DNA of 49,199 nt from Bacillota bacterium (GTDB lineage: Bacteria > Bacillota > UBA4882 > UBA8346), in contig JAEZJK010000026.1 in NCBI GenBank assembly GCA_023415835.1, forward strand, positions 1 through 49,199. Direction: 5' to 3'. The translations under genes and the position numbers were made by a program. Shown one piece after another: positions 1 through 8,846 of the stretch. Every line of letters starts with the position of its first letter. Position 1 is the first letter of the stretch. The notes beneath the pieces were generated by a model that saw only the letters and a list, made by a program, of their open reading frames with translations, had not been told where the DNA came from and made no database searches.

Positions 1-477
1 ATTTGATATATAACTTAAAACGAGTGATGAACATTATTGGAGTTAAAGAATTAAGGAGACGGTTGGCAGAGGTATGATCTCTGCTTTGATTTTTTTGGTC
101 TAGTTACGAGTTTTACTACAAATTATGCTTGATATTTTTAGTTATTGTTAGTTTTCACACATTCTGACGTGAGCCGCAACTTTCCAATAAAACCCCGGTG
201 CAAAAAAACTCCTTTGGCCAATAAAACATTACCATCGCTCCAATATACATTCTTGGCGATTCTCATGCCGTTTTTAAGGTTATCTAACGCAAGCAACCTA
301 ATTTCACTCACCCCAACCTGAATCAGTGATATTACAGTTCACAGTTTACAGTCGTCAGTTTAAAGCTGGATGGTACATTTAAACCCTGTTCCCTTTAATT
401 TGTTTCCATTGATATTATCTTCAGGTTATTCAATGTTTAAATGTCCACCATAAACCGGTTAATTCACTGAACCCTTA
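1..477. other. Gene-free left edge
   Basis: No convincing complete gene. On the plus strand positions 27-77 read as a 16-codon ORF (MNIIGVKELRRRLAEV, then stop) that looks like the first residues of a Phd/YefM-type antitoxin, so a decayed remnant is possible. Around 337-362 there are short degenerate repeats of the type ACAGTTC/ACAGTTT. I see no good terminator behind dtd in this stretch. Confidence 0.4.
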
Positions 478-927
478 TTAAAACAATTGTTTACTATCAA
501 TCAGGATGGTGACCGGTCCGTCGTTAACGATATCCACTGTCATATGGCTTCGAAAACGCCCCTTTGCAACCGATAGCTTATAAGTATCTATTTCCCTGCA
601 AAATGTTTCATAAAGCCTTTCACCGTTCTCCGGCGGCGCGGCTTGACTAAAACTGGGGCGCCTTCCATTACGGCAATCCCCGTATAAGGTAAATTGGGAA
701 ACTACCAAAACCGGTAATTGAAGTTCCAGTACTGAAAAGTTCAATTTACCTTCACCGTCTTCAAAAATTCTCAGGTTAACGGTTTTTTTCGCTAGATATT
801 GTGCATCCACTTCGCGATCGTCTATACCAACCCCTAATAAAACTACTAACCCCGGACCGATTTCTCCAACGGTTTCACCGCCGACACTCACTTTACCCCT
901 TAAAACCCGCTGGATTACAGCTCGCAT
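478..927 (-). CDS. dtd: D-aminoacyl-tRNA deacylase
   Basis: Removes D-amino acids (and misloaded glycine) from tRNA in the cytoplasm. The 149-aa length is the usual DTD size. The two signature motifs are present: SQFTLYGDCRNGRRPSF at residues 77-93 and NDGPVT at 135-140, the latter holding the Gly-cisPro pair that excludes L-amino acids. The segment that is usually GxFGAxM reads GRFRSHM (123-129), a mild deviation. It lies 174 bp downstream of rel on the same strand, the common Firmicute order rel-dtd. The ATG has a GAGGGTGA ribosome site about nine bases upstream. Identification is by motif and is secure. Confidence 0.96.
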   Translation of the reverse strand: MRAVIQRVLRGKVSVGGETVGEIGPGLVVLLGVGIDDREVDAQYLAKKTVNLRIFEDGEGKLNFSVLELQLPVLVVSQFTLYGDCRNGRRPSFSQAAPPENGERLYETFCREIDTYKLSVAKGRFRSHMTVDIVNDGPVTILIDSKQLF

Positions 928-1101
928 TAAACAACTTCACCCTCTTTACATTTTAGCGGTAATAATGAACAATAATAAACCGCTGATGAATTAGATACTA
1001 TTTTGTAATCCTCTAAATATAATTAAAGCCCAAGTTAACTATGATCTAAAATTTTGGGACTTCAAGCTTTTATCTTTAACCCTCTAACTTTGAACTTCTT
1101 C

Positions 1102-3243
1102 TCAACGCACTAACCGGCTGACCCGATAAACCCGTTGGACGCCCTTGACTCGTTCAACCCGTTTAAAAATCGCTTGAATCTGAGCGGAGTTAGCGATTTC
1201 CAGTGTCAGGTTAATAAATGCCGTCCCTTTTTTGGATCGGGCTTTGGCTGCATTCAAATATAATTTTAATTCGGAAATGGCGTTCAAAACATCGGTCAAC
1301 AAATTGACCCGATCTTCAGCCTCAATCTCAATATCCACCGGATAGGAGCCTTGCGAAGTTTGATCCCATTCAACTTCAATTATTCTTTCTTTGTCCTCAG
1401 TTAAAATGTTGTGGCAATCCGTCCGATGAACCGAAACGCCCTTGCCTCTGGTTATAAAACCGATAATCGGGTCTCCCGGGACCGGATTGCAGCACTTTGA
1501 AAACCGAATCAACAGGTTTTCGACGCCCCGGACCCTAATTCCGTGCCCCGACCGGCGGGGTCTCTTTTTCTCATCGATTTCACTGATTACCGGCTTAGCC
1601 GTTTCCTTCTCCATGCCAAGCTTACCTAAGACTTGATTAGGAGTGACTTTCAAATCGCCAACCGCCGCTAATAAATCGTCTATACTAATAAAACCCAGTT
1701 TCTTTGCGGCTTCGTTTAACTGCTCCAACCGAGCGCTTTCCTGAAAATCGGCGCTTTGTTTTTTGATTTCCCGCTCCAAAAGCTCACGGCCAATTTGGAT
1801 GTTCTCTTCGCGGTTTTGTTCACGGAGCCATTGCCGGATCCTATTTTTAGCCTTTGAGGTTTTAACAAATTGCAACCAATCCCGGCTAGGTCCGGTAGTC
1901 CCTTTCGAACTTAATATTTGAATAATATCGCCGTTTTTTAATTGATAGTCGAGGGGTACCAGCCTGCCGTTAACCTTGGCGCCGGTGCACTGATGTCCTA
2001 AAGTGGTATGAATGCTGTAAGCGAAGTCCACCGGCGAGGAACCTGCCGGAAGGTTCTTAACATCACCTTGCGGAGTAAAGACAAAGACCTCATCCATGAA
2101 TAAACCGATCCGCAGAGTCTCCATAAACTCCTCGGTATCCTTCATCTCGCCTTGCCATTCGATGAGATGTCGTAGCCATGCTATTTTTTCACGTAATTCC
2201 TTATCATCGGGTCCGCTCCCTTTATAGAGCCAATGGGCGGCAATACCGAATTCAGCGGTCCGATGCATTTCCCAAGTGCGGATCTGAATCTCCAATGGTT
2301 CCCCATTCGGTCCGATTAAGGTGGTATGCAACGATTGGTACATGTTTGATTTGGGCATGGCCACATAATCTTTAAACCGTCCGGGAATCGGTTTCCAGAG
2401 TGTATGCACAATCCCCAATACCTCGTAACAATCCTGAACGGTGGAGACAATAACCCTTAGGCCCATCAAATCATAAATCTCGCTAAAATCTTTCCCTTGT
2501 TCCTGCATTTTTTCAAAAATACTATAAAAGTGTTTGGGCCTCCCATGGACCTCCGCCTTAATCTCCATCTCCGCCAAAGCCCGTTCCAAAGTCTTTCTGA
2601 CCTCGGCAATATATCCCTCACGCTCTTGACGTTTTTTGGCGACTTTATTAACTAAATCATAATAGGCCTCCGGATCCAGGTAGCGCAGTGAAAGATCTTC
2701 CAATTCCCACTTGACTTTCCACATCCCCAGCCTATGAGTTAGCGGAGCATAAATCTCAATCGTTTCCCGGGCGATATTTTTCTGTTTTTCCTCCGGTAAA
2801 TGTTTTAAGGTCCTCATATTATGAAGACGGTCGGCCAATTTGATAATGATTACCCTTAAGTCCTGGGTCATCGCCAGAAACATCTTCCGTAGGTTCTCCA
2901 TCTGCTGTTCTTGTTTACTTCGAAAAGCGAGCCGGCTCAATTTGGTTACCCCGTCAACCAACAAAGCCACTTCCGAACCGAACTTCTTTTTAATCTCTTC
3001 AGAATCGACATCAGTATCTTCAACCACATCATGAAGTAAAGCGGCAATGATCGAAACTGTGTCCATGCCCAATTCATGGACGATATCCGCCACTTCCAAA
3101 GGATGTTGAATATAAGCTTCACCGGAATCTCGTTTTTGACCTTGGTGTGCTAGCGAAGCAAATTCATAAGCCGACTTTATCTTAGCCAAATCAGCTTCGG
3201 ACTTTGCATCACCCAATTTTTGAAGCAAATCTTCAATGGTCAT
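1102..3243 (-). CDS. rel: Bifunctional (p)ppGpp synthetase/hydrolase Rel
   Basis: Makes and degrades the stringent-response alarmone (p)ppGpp. The domains of a long RSH protein are in order over 713 aa: an N-terminal HD hydrolase with HDVVEDT at residues 71-77, a synthetase domain whose RFKD motif (near residue 290) is the form found in bifunctional Rel enzymes rather than monofunctional RelA, a TGS domain (about 384-446), a helical and zinc-finger-like region with CCNPVPGDPI, and a C-terminal ACT domain (about 640-713). Both catalytic halves look intact, so hydrolysis and synthesis are both expected. Neighbours are dtd downstream and recJ upstream. Often annotated relA in Firmicutes. Confidence 0.97.
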   Translation of the reverse strand: MTIEDLLQKLGDAKSEADLAKIKSAYEFASLAHQGQKRDSGEAYIQHPLEVADIVHELGMDTVSIIAALLHDVVEDTDVDSEEIKKKFGSEVALLVDGVTKLSRLAFRSKQEQQMENLRKMFLAMTQDLRVIIIKLADRLHNMRTLKHLPEEKQKNIARETIEIYAPLTHRLGMWKVKWELEDLSLRYLDPEAYYDLVNKVAKKRQEREGYIAEVRKTLERALAEMEIKAEVHGRPKHFYSIFEKMQEQGKDFSEIYDLMGLRVIVSTVQDCYEVLGIVHTLWKPIPGRFKDYVAMPKSNMYQSLHTTLIGPNGEPLEIQIRTWEMHRTAEFGIAAHWLYKGSGPDDKELREKIAWLRHLIEWQGEMKDTEEFMETLRIGLFMDEVFVFTPQGDVKNLPAGSSPVDFAYSIHTTLGHQCTGAKVNGRLVPLDYQLKNGDIIQILSSKGTTGPSRDWLQFVKTSKAKNRIRQWLREQNREENIQIGRELLEREIKKQSADFQESARLEQLNEAAKKLGFISIDDLLAAVGDLKVTPNQVLGKLGMEKETAKPVISEIDEKKRPRRSGHGIRVRGVENLLIRFSKCCNPVPGDPIIGFITRGKGVSVHRTDCHNILTEDKERIIEVEWDQTSQGSYPVDIEIEAEDRVNLLTDVLNAISELKLYLNAAKARSKKGTAFINLTLEIANSAQIQAIFKRVERVKGVQRVYRVSRLVR

Positions 3244-3369
3244 CTAAGGAACCTTCTTTACTCTTCAAAGTAGCTTTTGGATCTGGCTTTTGCCTCTTAG
3301 CGCTTGGCTTTCACCTAACAGCTATTAGCTAACTACTAACAGAACAGCCAATTACTGATAATTAATCGG

Positions 3370-5094
3370 TCACTGATTTTCGTTGGTGTTACTGGTTACA
3401 ATATCTTTCAAATTCAATTGGACTTGAACCGAACCGTTCCAATTGTTCTCTTCTAGTGAAAACGCCACATCCACCTCTTTGGTAGAGGCCAATTCCCGAT
3501 ACAGGCTGCCCAGATTGAAACCAATTCCTTCCCGGACTATGTTTAGCTGAGACACCTTTAACTTTAAGTGCTTACCGTTTTCACCGACATTACGGTACTC
3601 AACCAATTTTAAGGCCTTACATCCTAAAATCGGGGTCGGGTTCGCCGGGCCGCAGGGAGCCAGTTTTCCCAGTTCTCGGACCAAATCTATGGTCATACCG
3701 GTCAAGTCCACCATACTCTCAATTTTGAGCGAGGGGAGTAAATCATTTTTATTCAATCCCGCCTTGGCCTCACTTAAAAACGCCTTTTTAAACTCACGGA
3801 ACTGTTCCCTGGTTACTGTCAAGCCAGCTGCAAACTCATGGCCGCCAAATCTTACTAAGAATTGGCCGCAGGCTTCAATGGCGTTAAAAAGATTAAACCC
3901 AGCAATGCTCCGCCCGGAACCCCTTCCTTCGTCTCCATCAAATCCGATCAGGATCACCGGTTTGTGATAGGACTCAACCAGTTTCGAAGCCACAATCCCA
4001 ATCACACCCAAATGCCAACCCTCGCCAGCCAAGACCAGGGCATGTTCCTGCATAAGCTCCGGTTCCGCTTCGATTTGACTTTGAGCCTCTTGTAGCACTT
4101 CATTTTCTGTCATTTGCCGTTTCTGGTTTTCCTTCTCCAATTCTTTAGCAAAATCCAATGCCTGGATGGGATCGTTAGTCAGAAAGAGCTTCACCCCGAT
4201 GCTAGGGTTCCCCATCCGGCCGGCGGCATTGATCCGGGGCGCTAAAAGATAACCAATATGCCCCGCATTAATCTCACGTTCCCCCAAACCAGCTGTTTGG
4301 ATCAAAGCTTGCATTCCAACATTCTCCGATTTTTTAAACCGTTCAAGCCCATATTTTACGATAATCCGGTTTTCTTCCAAAAGCGGGACAATATCAGCCA
4401 CTGTCCCGAAAGCTACCAGATCCAGATTGTTAAAGAGCTGTTCCTGTAATTCAGAGAATCGGCAGGCTAATCCTTGTAATAGCTTAAAGGCCACTCCAAC
4501 ACCGGCCAATTGGGTAAACGGATAACCAGAGCCGGGAATTTTCGGATCAATGACGGCGCAAGCTTCAGGAAGATCCGCTTGGGGTTCATGGTGATCGGTA
4601 ACAATCAGGTCGATACCTCTGGATTTTAAATAAGCGCTCTCTTCAACAGCGGTAATCCCGCAATCAACGGTGATTACCAATTGAACCCCCCGCGCAAATG
4701 CCTTTTCCAGGGAACTGAGATGCAAACCGTATCCTTCTTCCAATCGTTTCGGAATATAATAAAGGATTTTTCCTGGAAGAAGCTTGCCCAATACTTTAAT
4801 CATCAAAGCAACTGACGTGATTCCATCTACATCATAGTCGCCGTATATCAATACTTGTTCCTGGTTTTTGACGGCTTGTTCCAGCCGGTCAACTGCCTGT
4901 CCCATGTAAGTGAAGAGAAACGGATCGTTTAGTTGATTGAGATCGGGCGAAAGAAAAGCATGCGCCTTTTCGGTATCAATAATTCCGCGATTAACAAGCA
5001 ATTGGCCTAAAAGAGGGGATACTCCCAACTTCATTGCTAAATCGTTGGCCAACTCCAGGGGAGTATCAATAAATTTCCATATCTTACCAGACAT
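3370..5094 (-). CDS. recJ: Single-stranded-DNA-specific exonuclease RecJ
   Basis: A 5'-to-3' single-strand DNA exonuclease used in recombination and repair. The DHH phosphoesterase core is visible: YGDYDVDGITS near residues 83-93 and VTDHHEPQ near 165 carry metal-binding Asp and His residues, followed by a DHHA1-type region containing GRGSGRSIAGFNLF and FGGHEFAAG, and a C-terminal OB-like segment. At 574 aa it is a compact RecJ without the long C-terminal extension of the Bacillus protein. It lies upstream of rel on the same strand, the usual recJ-rel-dtd order, with 126 bp between recJ and rel. Confidence 0.96.
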   Translation of the reverse strand: MSGKIWKFIDTPLELANDLAMKLGVSPLLGQLLVNRGIIDTEKAHAFLSPDLNQLNDPFLFTYMGQAVDRLEQAVKNQEQVLIYGDYDVDGITSVALMIKVLGKLLPGKILYYIPKRLEEGYGLHLSSLEKAFARGVQLVITVDCGITAVEESAYLKSRGIDLIVTDHHEPQADLPEACAVIDPKIPGSGYPFTQLAGVGVAFKLLQGLACRFSELQEQLFNNLDLVAFGTVADIVPLLEENRIIVKYGLERFKKSENVGMQALIQTAGLGEREINAGHIGYLLAPRINAAGRMGNPSIGVKLFLTNDPIQALDFAKELEKENQKRQMTENEVLQEAQSQIEAEPELMQEHALVLAGEGWHLGVIGIVASKLVESYHKPVILIGFDGDEGRGSGRSIAGFNLFNAIEACGQFLVRFGGHEFAAGLTVTREQFREFKKAFLSEAKAGLNKNDLLPSLKIESMVDLTGMTIDLVRELGKLAPCGPANPTPILGCKALKLVEYRNVGENGKHLKLKVSQLNIVREGIGFNLGSLYRELASTKEVDVAFSLEENNWNGSVQVQLNLKDIVTSNTNENQ

Positions 5095-5323
5095 TGCCTA
5101 ACGCTCCTAAGTTAAATGCCGGTGGAATGTTCCCCCGGCTATTTTAGATTAAGAATTCGTTATTTTTCGTTACGTTCCTGCTTTTTTCTGAAATAACATA
5201 GCCCTGCTTTTGGTATCATTTTGAGATAGCATCCCCACCCAAGCCACTACGGCAATCGAAATGTTGAGGAGACGCCAAGGCTAATCACACTCTTATCTCT
5301 TGCCCCTTGCCTTTCGCTTTTAA

Positions 5324-6109
5324 TTACCAAAACCAAATGAGGGCTATTCCCCCTAAGACAAGGCAGTAGTAGCCAAAGAACTTCAAAGTTCCCTGTTGTA
5401 AATAGTTCAAGAATAATTTAATTACCAAATATCCGGTTACCGCCGAACTGATAAAACCGGCCCAAAAGCTGATCATCCCAATCTGTTGATATCCTCCTTT
5501 TAATAAGTTAGGCAAATCCATTAACCCGGCGCCAAAAATCACCGGGATTGATAGTAGAAATGAAAATCGCGCCGCTGCTTGCCGCGATAATTTACGCCAT
5601 AACCCGGTTGCGATCGTAGCCCCGGAACGGGAGATCCCGGGAATAATTGCGATTGCTTGCCCGATTCCGATCCACCAGGCATCCCGGGCTTTCAATTGGT
5701 CGATTTTTCGTTCTCCAGTTAAATAATCGGCGACTAATAAGATTACTCCGTTAATCACAAGTTGCCATGCTGTTGCGGAAGCGCTCCCAAAGAGTTTCTC
5801 CAAGTAACTTTTGGCACCTACTCCGAACAATACTGCCGGAACGGTCCCGATCATCAGATATAAAGTTAGCTGGAGCGATTGCTTTTCCCCGGCAATCAGG
5901 CCCCTGATTAATTTTAGCAAGTCATCCCGAAAATACGCTACCACTGCCAATAACGTACCCAAATGGATCACAATATCAAAAGTGATTACCATACCGGTGG
6001 AGACATTGAGCAGGGATTGAACTATAACCAAATGGCCGGAGCTGCTAATCGGCAAGAATTCCGTCAACCCTTGAACAATCCCGAGAATTATAGAGTGCCA
6101 AAAATTCAT
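5324..6109 (-). CDS. uppP: Undecaprenyl-diphosphatase UppP (BacA)
   Basis: Integral membrane enzyme that dephosphorylates undecaprenyl pyrophosphate, recycling the lipid carrier for peptidoglycan and surface polymers. The 261-aa length and hydrophobic profile fit the family. Signature motifs are GLTEFLPISSSGHL (residues 14-27) and PGISRSGATI (about 157-166). An AGGAGG-like site (AGGAGGGAC) lies just before the ATG. It appears to be a single-gene unit, with gaps of 229 bp to recJ and about 500 bp to the divergent lytic transglycosylase. Loss or overexpression changes bacitracin sensitivity in characterised relatives. Confidence 0.96.
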   Translation of the reverse strand: MNFWHSIILGIVQGLTEFLPISSSGHLVIVQSLLNVSTGMVITFDIVIHLGTLLAVVAYFRDDLLKLIRGLIAGEKQSLQLTLYLMIGTVPAVLFGVGAKSYLEKLFGSASATAWQLVINGVILLVADYLTGERKIDQLKARDAWWIGIGQAIAIIPGISRSGATIATGLWRKLSRQAAARFSFLLSIPVIFGAGLMDLPNLLKGGYQQIGMISFWAGFISSAVTGYLVIKLFLNYLQQGTLKFFGYYCLVLGGIALIWFW

Positions 6110-6149
6110 ATGTCCCTCCTGATAAATTCAAATTGCCTCTTGCCTCTAA

Positions 6150-6177
6150 AGTGTATCAATTTTATAACTTTAGTCAA
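6150..6177 (-). promoter_or_regulatory. Possible sigma-A promoter of uppP
   Basis: On the minus strand TTGACT (6172-6177) and TACACT (6150-6155) are separated by 16 bp, about 40 bp upstream of the uppP start. Match is moderate and the spacer is one base short. Confidence 0.35.
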
Positions 6178-6338
6178 TATTATCTATTGTAACAAGTATC
6201 CTTGTGTAACCTAACTTTAACAAAATCGTTGCTAAATATTCAAGCCCATTTTAGCTGCATTAATAAATAACCAGCTTTGATATAAGGCTAAAAGGCCATT
6301 GACAACTGAGTTTACTTTCAGATATACTCAAAAACGCG

Positions 6339-6577
6339 TTTGTTAAGGAAAAAAAGCCTATCCAGTTAACAAAGTAAAACGTCCTCTATTCTGGGATAGG
6401 ACGAGATCCGGGTAGACAAGGGCTTCGTTTTACACCATCCTGATCGCTTTGCCTGTGTTTCCCTGACACCAGGGAATTAGTTGATCTTGCTGTCCTTGAA
6501 ACAATTTAATGCGAAAGATGGTGGTTTCCCTGTGAAGTTATCTCCCATAGTAGTTACTAACTTCATACTTCGCATTT
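6339..6577. other. Highly structured intergenic region, candidate ncRNA or leader
   Basis: About 240 bp rich in perfect inverted repeats: TTTGTTAA (6339-6346) with TTAACAAA (6366-6373); GTAAAACG (6374-6381) with CGTTTTAC (6426-6433), enclosing a GTCCT..ATAGGAC hairpin; TTCCCTG (6459-6465) with CAGGGAA (6470-6476), loop ACAC; AATGCGA (6508-6514) with TCGCATT (6570-6576), enclosing TGAAGTTA (6533-6540) with TAACTTCA (6558-6565). CCTATCCAG near 6358 can alternatively pair with CTGGGATAGG near 6391, and on the minus strand that alternative helix is followed by CTTTTTTT. It matches no riboswitch consensus I know. Strand is undecided: on plus it would be the leader of the transglycosylase gene. Confidence 0.4.
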
Positions 6578-6606
6578 TACAATTCACTAGAAGGTAGGTA
6601 CTGGGT

Positions 6607-7170
6607 TTGTTAAAAACTAAATTTTTCGAGGCACTTAAAGAAACTTCGAAATATTTCTTATTATTATTATCCTTATTCTTACTGATGGTTTTAATTCCAT
6701 GCCTGGTTAACAATTATTATCAATCCGTAAAAACCGAACGCGAGCGGCAGTTAATCTCGGAAAAAGTGCTTTCAATCATGCAAATGTACGGATGTAATAA
6801 TTCGGAGATCTATGAAGCAATCATGGACACCTTTGACCCGATATTGGTAGCGGTGGTGATTGCGGTTGAAAGTGAATTCCGAATTGACGCAATCAGCCCG
6901 GCAGGCTGCCGTGGGCTGATGCAATTGTCTCCCGACAAACTTGAAGACTGGAAGAATATTCGAAAGAATATCCGGATTGGTTCCGCTTACCTTGAAACTC
7001 AGTTGAAACGTTTCGGGGATTTGGAGCTAGCCTTTGCCGCATACAACGCTGGCCCGGAAACAGTCCTTAAATATCAAGGCGTTCCCCCGTTTAGGGAAAC
7101 TATCGCTTATATCGAAAAAGCCAAAAGTTTTGGTTTAGCCTTTAATGTAGCGGAGCTCGATCGGACGTGA
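6607..7170 (+). CDS. Membrane-anchored lytic transglycosylase (SLT domain)
   Basis: Cleaves peptidoglycan glycan strands from the outer face of the inner membrane. The 187-aa protein has a short basic N-terminus, one membrane segment (about residues 17-34) and a soluble SLT domain. The catalytic Glu is in AVESEFR (Glu88), followed by GLMQL (103-107) and AAYNAGP (144-150), the classic SLT family landmarks, and a final YIEKAK. The start is TTG preceded by AGAAGGTAGG, which is acceptable but not strong. It is transcribed away from uppP and follows a heavily structured intergenic region that may be its leader. No LysM or other cell-wall-binding domain is present. Confidence 0.9.
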   Translation: MLKTKFFEALKETSKYFLLLLSLFLLMVLIPCLVNNYYQSVKTERERQLISEKVLSIMQMYGCNNSEIYEAIMDTFDPILVAVVIAVESEFRIDAISPAGCRGLMQLSPDKLEDWKNIRKNIRIGSAYLETQLKRFGDLELAFAAYNAGPETVLKYQGVPPFRETIAYIEKAKSFGLAFNVAELDRT

Positions 7171-7221
7171 AGAATCAGTCCAAAGGCAGGTTAGTATGTT
7201 AGAGCTTCCCTAATTTTTCGG

Positions 7222-7248
7222 ATCGCTCTCCCTTTTTAGGAGAGCGAT
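7222..7248. terminator. Convergent-gene hairpin without T-tract
   Basis: ATCGCTCTCC (7222-7231) pairs perfectly with GGAGAGCGAT (7239-7248). It sits between the convergent transglycosylase and ureidoglycolate-lyase-like genes and includes the stop codon of the latter. Neither strand has a proper T-run after it, so termination is only probable. Confidence 0.4.
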
Positions 7249-7655
7249 ACTCGGTATTCTGTTTCAAACTGATAGTGTTCGGAATTAACCTCCAAGTTTT
7301 CCGTGATTTTAACCAAAGCGTATTCAGAAAGGGTTAAAGTCGCATGCCAAATATTTTTGAATAAACAGACCGGCCGATCCAATAAAAACACTTCAAAGTT
7401 TTCCGGGGTTTCCGGTAGCGCAACCAAAAGAACGGTAACACCCGAAACCGGTTCAAAACTCTCCATTGAATCAGGATGCTTACCCATTCCCAAGACCACA
7501 TCTTTGGTTAACTTTGAAACTGCAATCCGCCATCCAACTTTTCCAGCCTCAGTTAAGATTATTTGAAAACCTTTCGGATCTTCCGAATTTTGTTCAATAA
7601 CAAATCCGTAAGGTTTAAAAGTATCCCGGTTAATATTTTTAATCGATTTTCCCAT
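7236..7655 (-). CDS. Ureidoglycolate lyase (AllA)-like cupin protein
   Basis: The 139-aa protein resembles the ureidoglycolate lyase family (small cupin-like barrel): FKPYGFVIE near the N-terminus matches the family's F-x-PYG-x-VI opening, and a HPDSMESFEPVSG...VALPE segment followed by an IWHATL segment matches the family's H-x-x-x-x-x-F-x-P and W-H regions. In characterised relatives the enzyme releases glyoxylate from ureidoglycolate during allantoin breakdown. No other purine-catabolism gene lies nearby, and many stand-alone family members have no tested role, so only family membership is claimed. It is a single-gene unit on the minus strand. Confidence 0.7.
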   Translation of the reverse strand: MGKSIKNINRDTFKPYGFVIEQNSEDPKGFQIILTEAGKVGWRIAVSKLTKDVVLGMGKHPDSMESFEPVSGVTVLLVALPETPENFEVFLLDRPVCLFKNIWHATLTLSEYALVKITENLEVNSEHYQFETEYRVSLS

Positions 7656-7684
7656 CTTACTACTCCTTTACTTGTATTTAGGCG

Positions 7685-7790
7685 GTTTCATAATTCTTTT
7701 TTTCAGGCTTCGCATACAATATATTGATAGACTAAAATAAAACCTACACTATATATTGCATGCGAAGATAAATTTTTGTAATTATGAAAC
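7685..7790. repeat. Nested palindromic element (about 106 bp)
   Basis: Outer arms GTTTCATAATT (7685-7695) and AATTATGAAAC (7780-7790) are perfect complements. Inner arms CTTCGCATaCAATATAT (7708-7724) and ATATATTGcATGCGAAG (7751-7767) pair over 17 positions with one mismatch. No ORF lies inside. The layout resembles a small MITE-like or hairpin element rather than a terminator. Confidence 0.6.
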
Positions 7791-7823
7791 TCGCTCGTAT
7801 TAGTTTACCAAAATATTTTTTCC

Positions 7824-7852
7824 AAAAAAATACCCGGCATGCCTAGCCGGGT
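7824..7852 (-). terminator. Rho-independent terminator of the HAD gene
   Basis: ACCCGGC (7832-7838) pairs with GCCGGGT (7846-7852), loop of seven. On the minus strand it is followed by a run of seven T, about 115 bp past the HAD phosphatase stop codon. Confidence 0.75.
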
Positions 7853-7967
7853 TTAGCCAAAATAAAATTCCGATGCATATTCCTCTTGTACGGGTTAAGT
7901 TTCATTTCATTTATCGTATCTTTTAGCGAATAAGTTTAGTGCTAATTCGCTAAATTCAATAATTTTT

Positions 7968-8768
7968 TTAAGGAATCAGCTCCGCTATCGAGCCAGCTAC
8001 CCGTCCTGGCCGGTAAGGGAACTTCCCGATCATCTCTTTTTTGGTAACGCCGGTTAGCACTAAAATAGTTTCCATGCCTGACTCTAAACCGACTTTAATG
8101 TCAGTGTCCATACGATCGCCTACCATTACCGCATTCTCTGAATGTTCATCCAGGAACCTAAGGGCTAACCGCATAATCAACGGGTTCGGCTTTCCCACAT
8201 AGTAAGCTAAATAACCGGTCGCCTTCTCTAAGATAGCGGCTACTGCGCCACAACCGGGGATGATCCCTGACTCCGCAGGCCCGGAAGGGTCGGGATTGGT
8301 AGCTATAAAAGGGACTCCAGCCATAATCAACTGTGAAGCCCTGATAATCCGATCGTATGAGTAAGATTCAGTCTCTCCCAAAATAACATAGTCCGGATTA
8401 TAATCAGTCAGTGAATAACCTACCTCATTTAAAGCTTGGTAAAGGCCGGTCCCTCCCAGGACAAAAGCTGAACCCCCGGGCTTTTGAGATTGAACAAAAC
8501 TGGCGGTAGCCATTGCGCTACTATATAGATGTTTAGCGTCAACCGGGATCCCCGAGGCATTAAAACGGTGTTGGAGGTCATCCGGGGTATAGCGGGAATT
8601 ATTGGTTAAAATTAAATATTTGTGGCCTCCCTCGTTGAGACGGTTGATAAATACATTAGCGCCAGGAATTGCCCGTTCACCATGGACCAAAACCCCATCC
8701 ATATCAATTAAGTACGATTTTTTTAAACCTGGGGTGCGGGAGTTTGCTTTTGACTCTTCATTAGCCAT
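7968..8768 (-). CDS. HAD-IIA family phosphatase (NagD-like)
   Basis: A 266-aa phosphatase of the HAD superfamily, subfamily IIA. Motif I is IDMDGVLVHGE, with catalytic Asp22 and Asp24. Motif II is LTNNS (55-59), motif III includes VGKPNP (about 191-196), and motif IV is MVGDRMDTDI (about 215-224). The C2-type cap lies between motifs II and III, as in NagD and p-nitrophenyl phosphatases. The substrate cannot be read from sequence; relatives act on sugar phosphates, nucleotides, phosphoglycolate or pyridoxal phosphate. It has its own terminator and stands apart from the HD-domain gene upstream by 78 bp. Confidence 0.88.
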   Translation of the reverse strand: MANEESKANSRTPGLKKSYLIDMDGVLVHGERAIPGANVFINRLNEGGHKYLILTNNSRYTPDDLQHRFNASGIPVDAKHLYSSAMATASFVQSQKPGGSAFVLGGTGLYQALNEVGYSLTDYNPDYVILGETESYSYDRIIRASQLIMAGVPFIATNPDPSGPAESGIIPGCGAVAAILEKATGYLAYYVGKPNPLIMRLALRFLDEHSENAVMVGDRMDTDIKVGLESGMETILVLTGVTKKEMIGKFPYRPGRVAGSIAELIP

Positions 8769-8846
8769 CCATTATATCCTCCAATTTATTTGAATTTTGA
8801 ATATTTCAACTATGAAAATTATTGATTTGAATATTAAGTTCTGAAC

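Noticed and set aside
6339..6577. Known riboswitch (c-di-AMP ydaO, c-di-GMP, M-box, cobalamin, THF) or 6S/SRP/tmRNA
   Set aside because: I compared the conserved motifs from memory and none fits; reported only as an unassigned structure.
6477..6713. A 78-codon minus-strand ORF across the transglycosylase start
   Set aside because: Overlaps a clear gene on the other strand and the structured region; no family resemblance.
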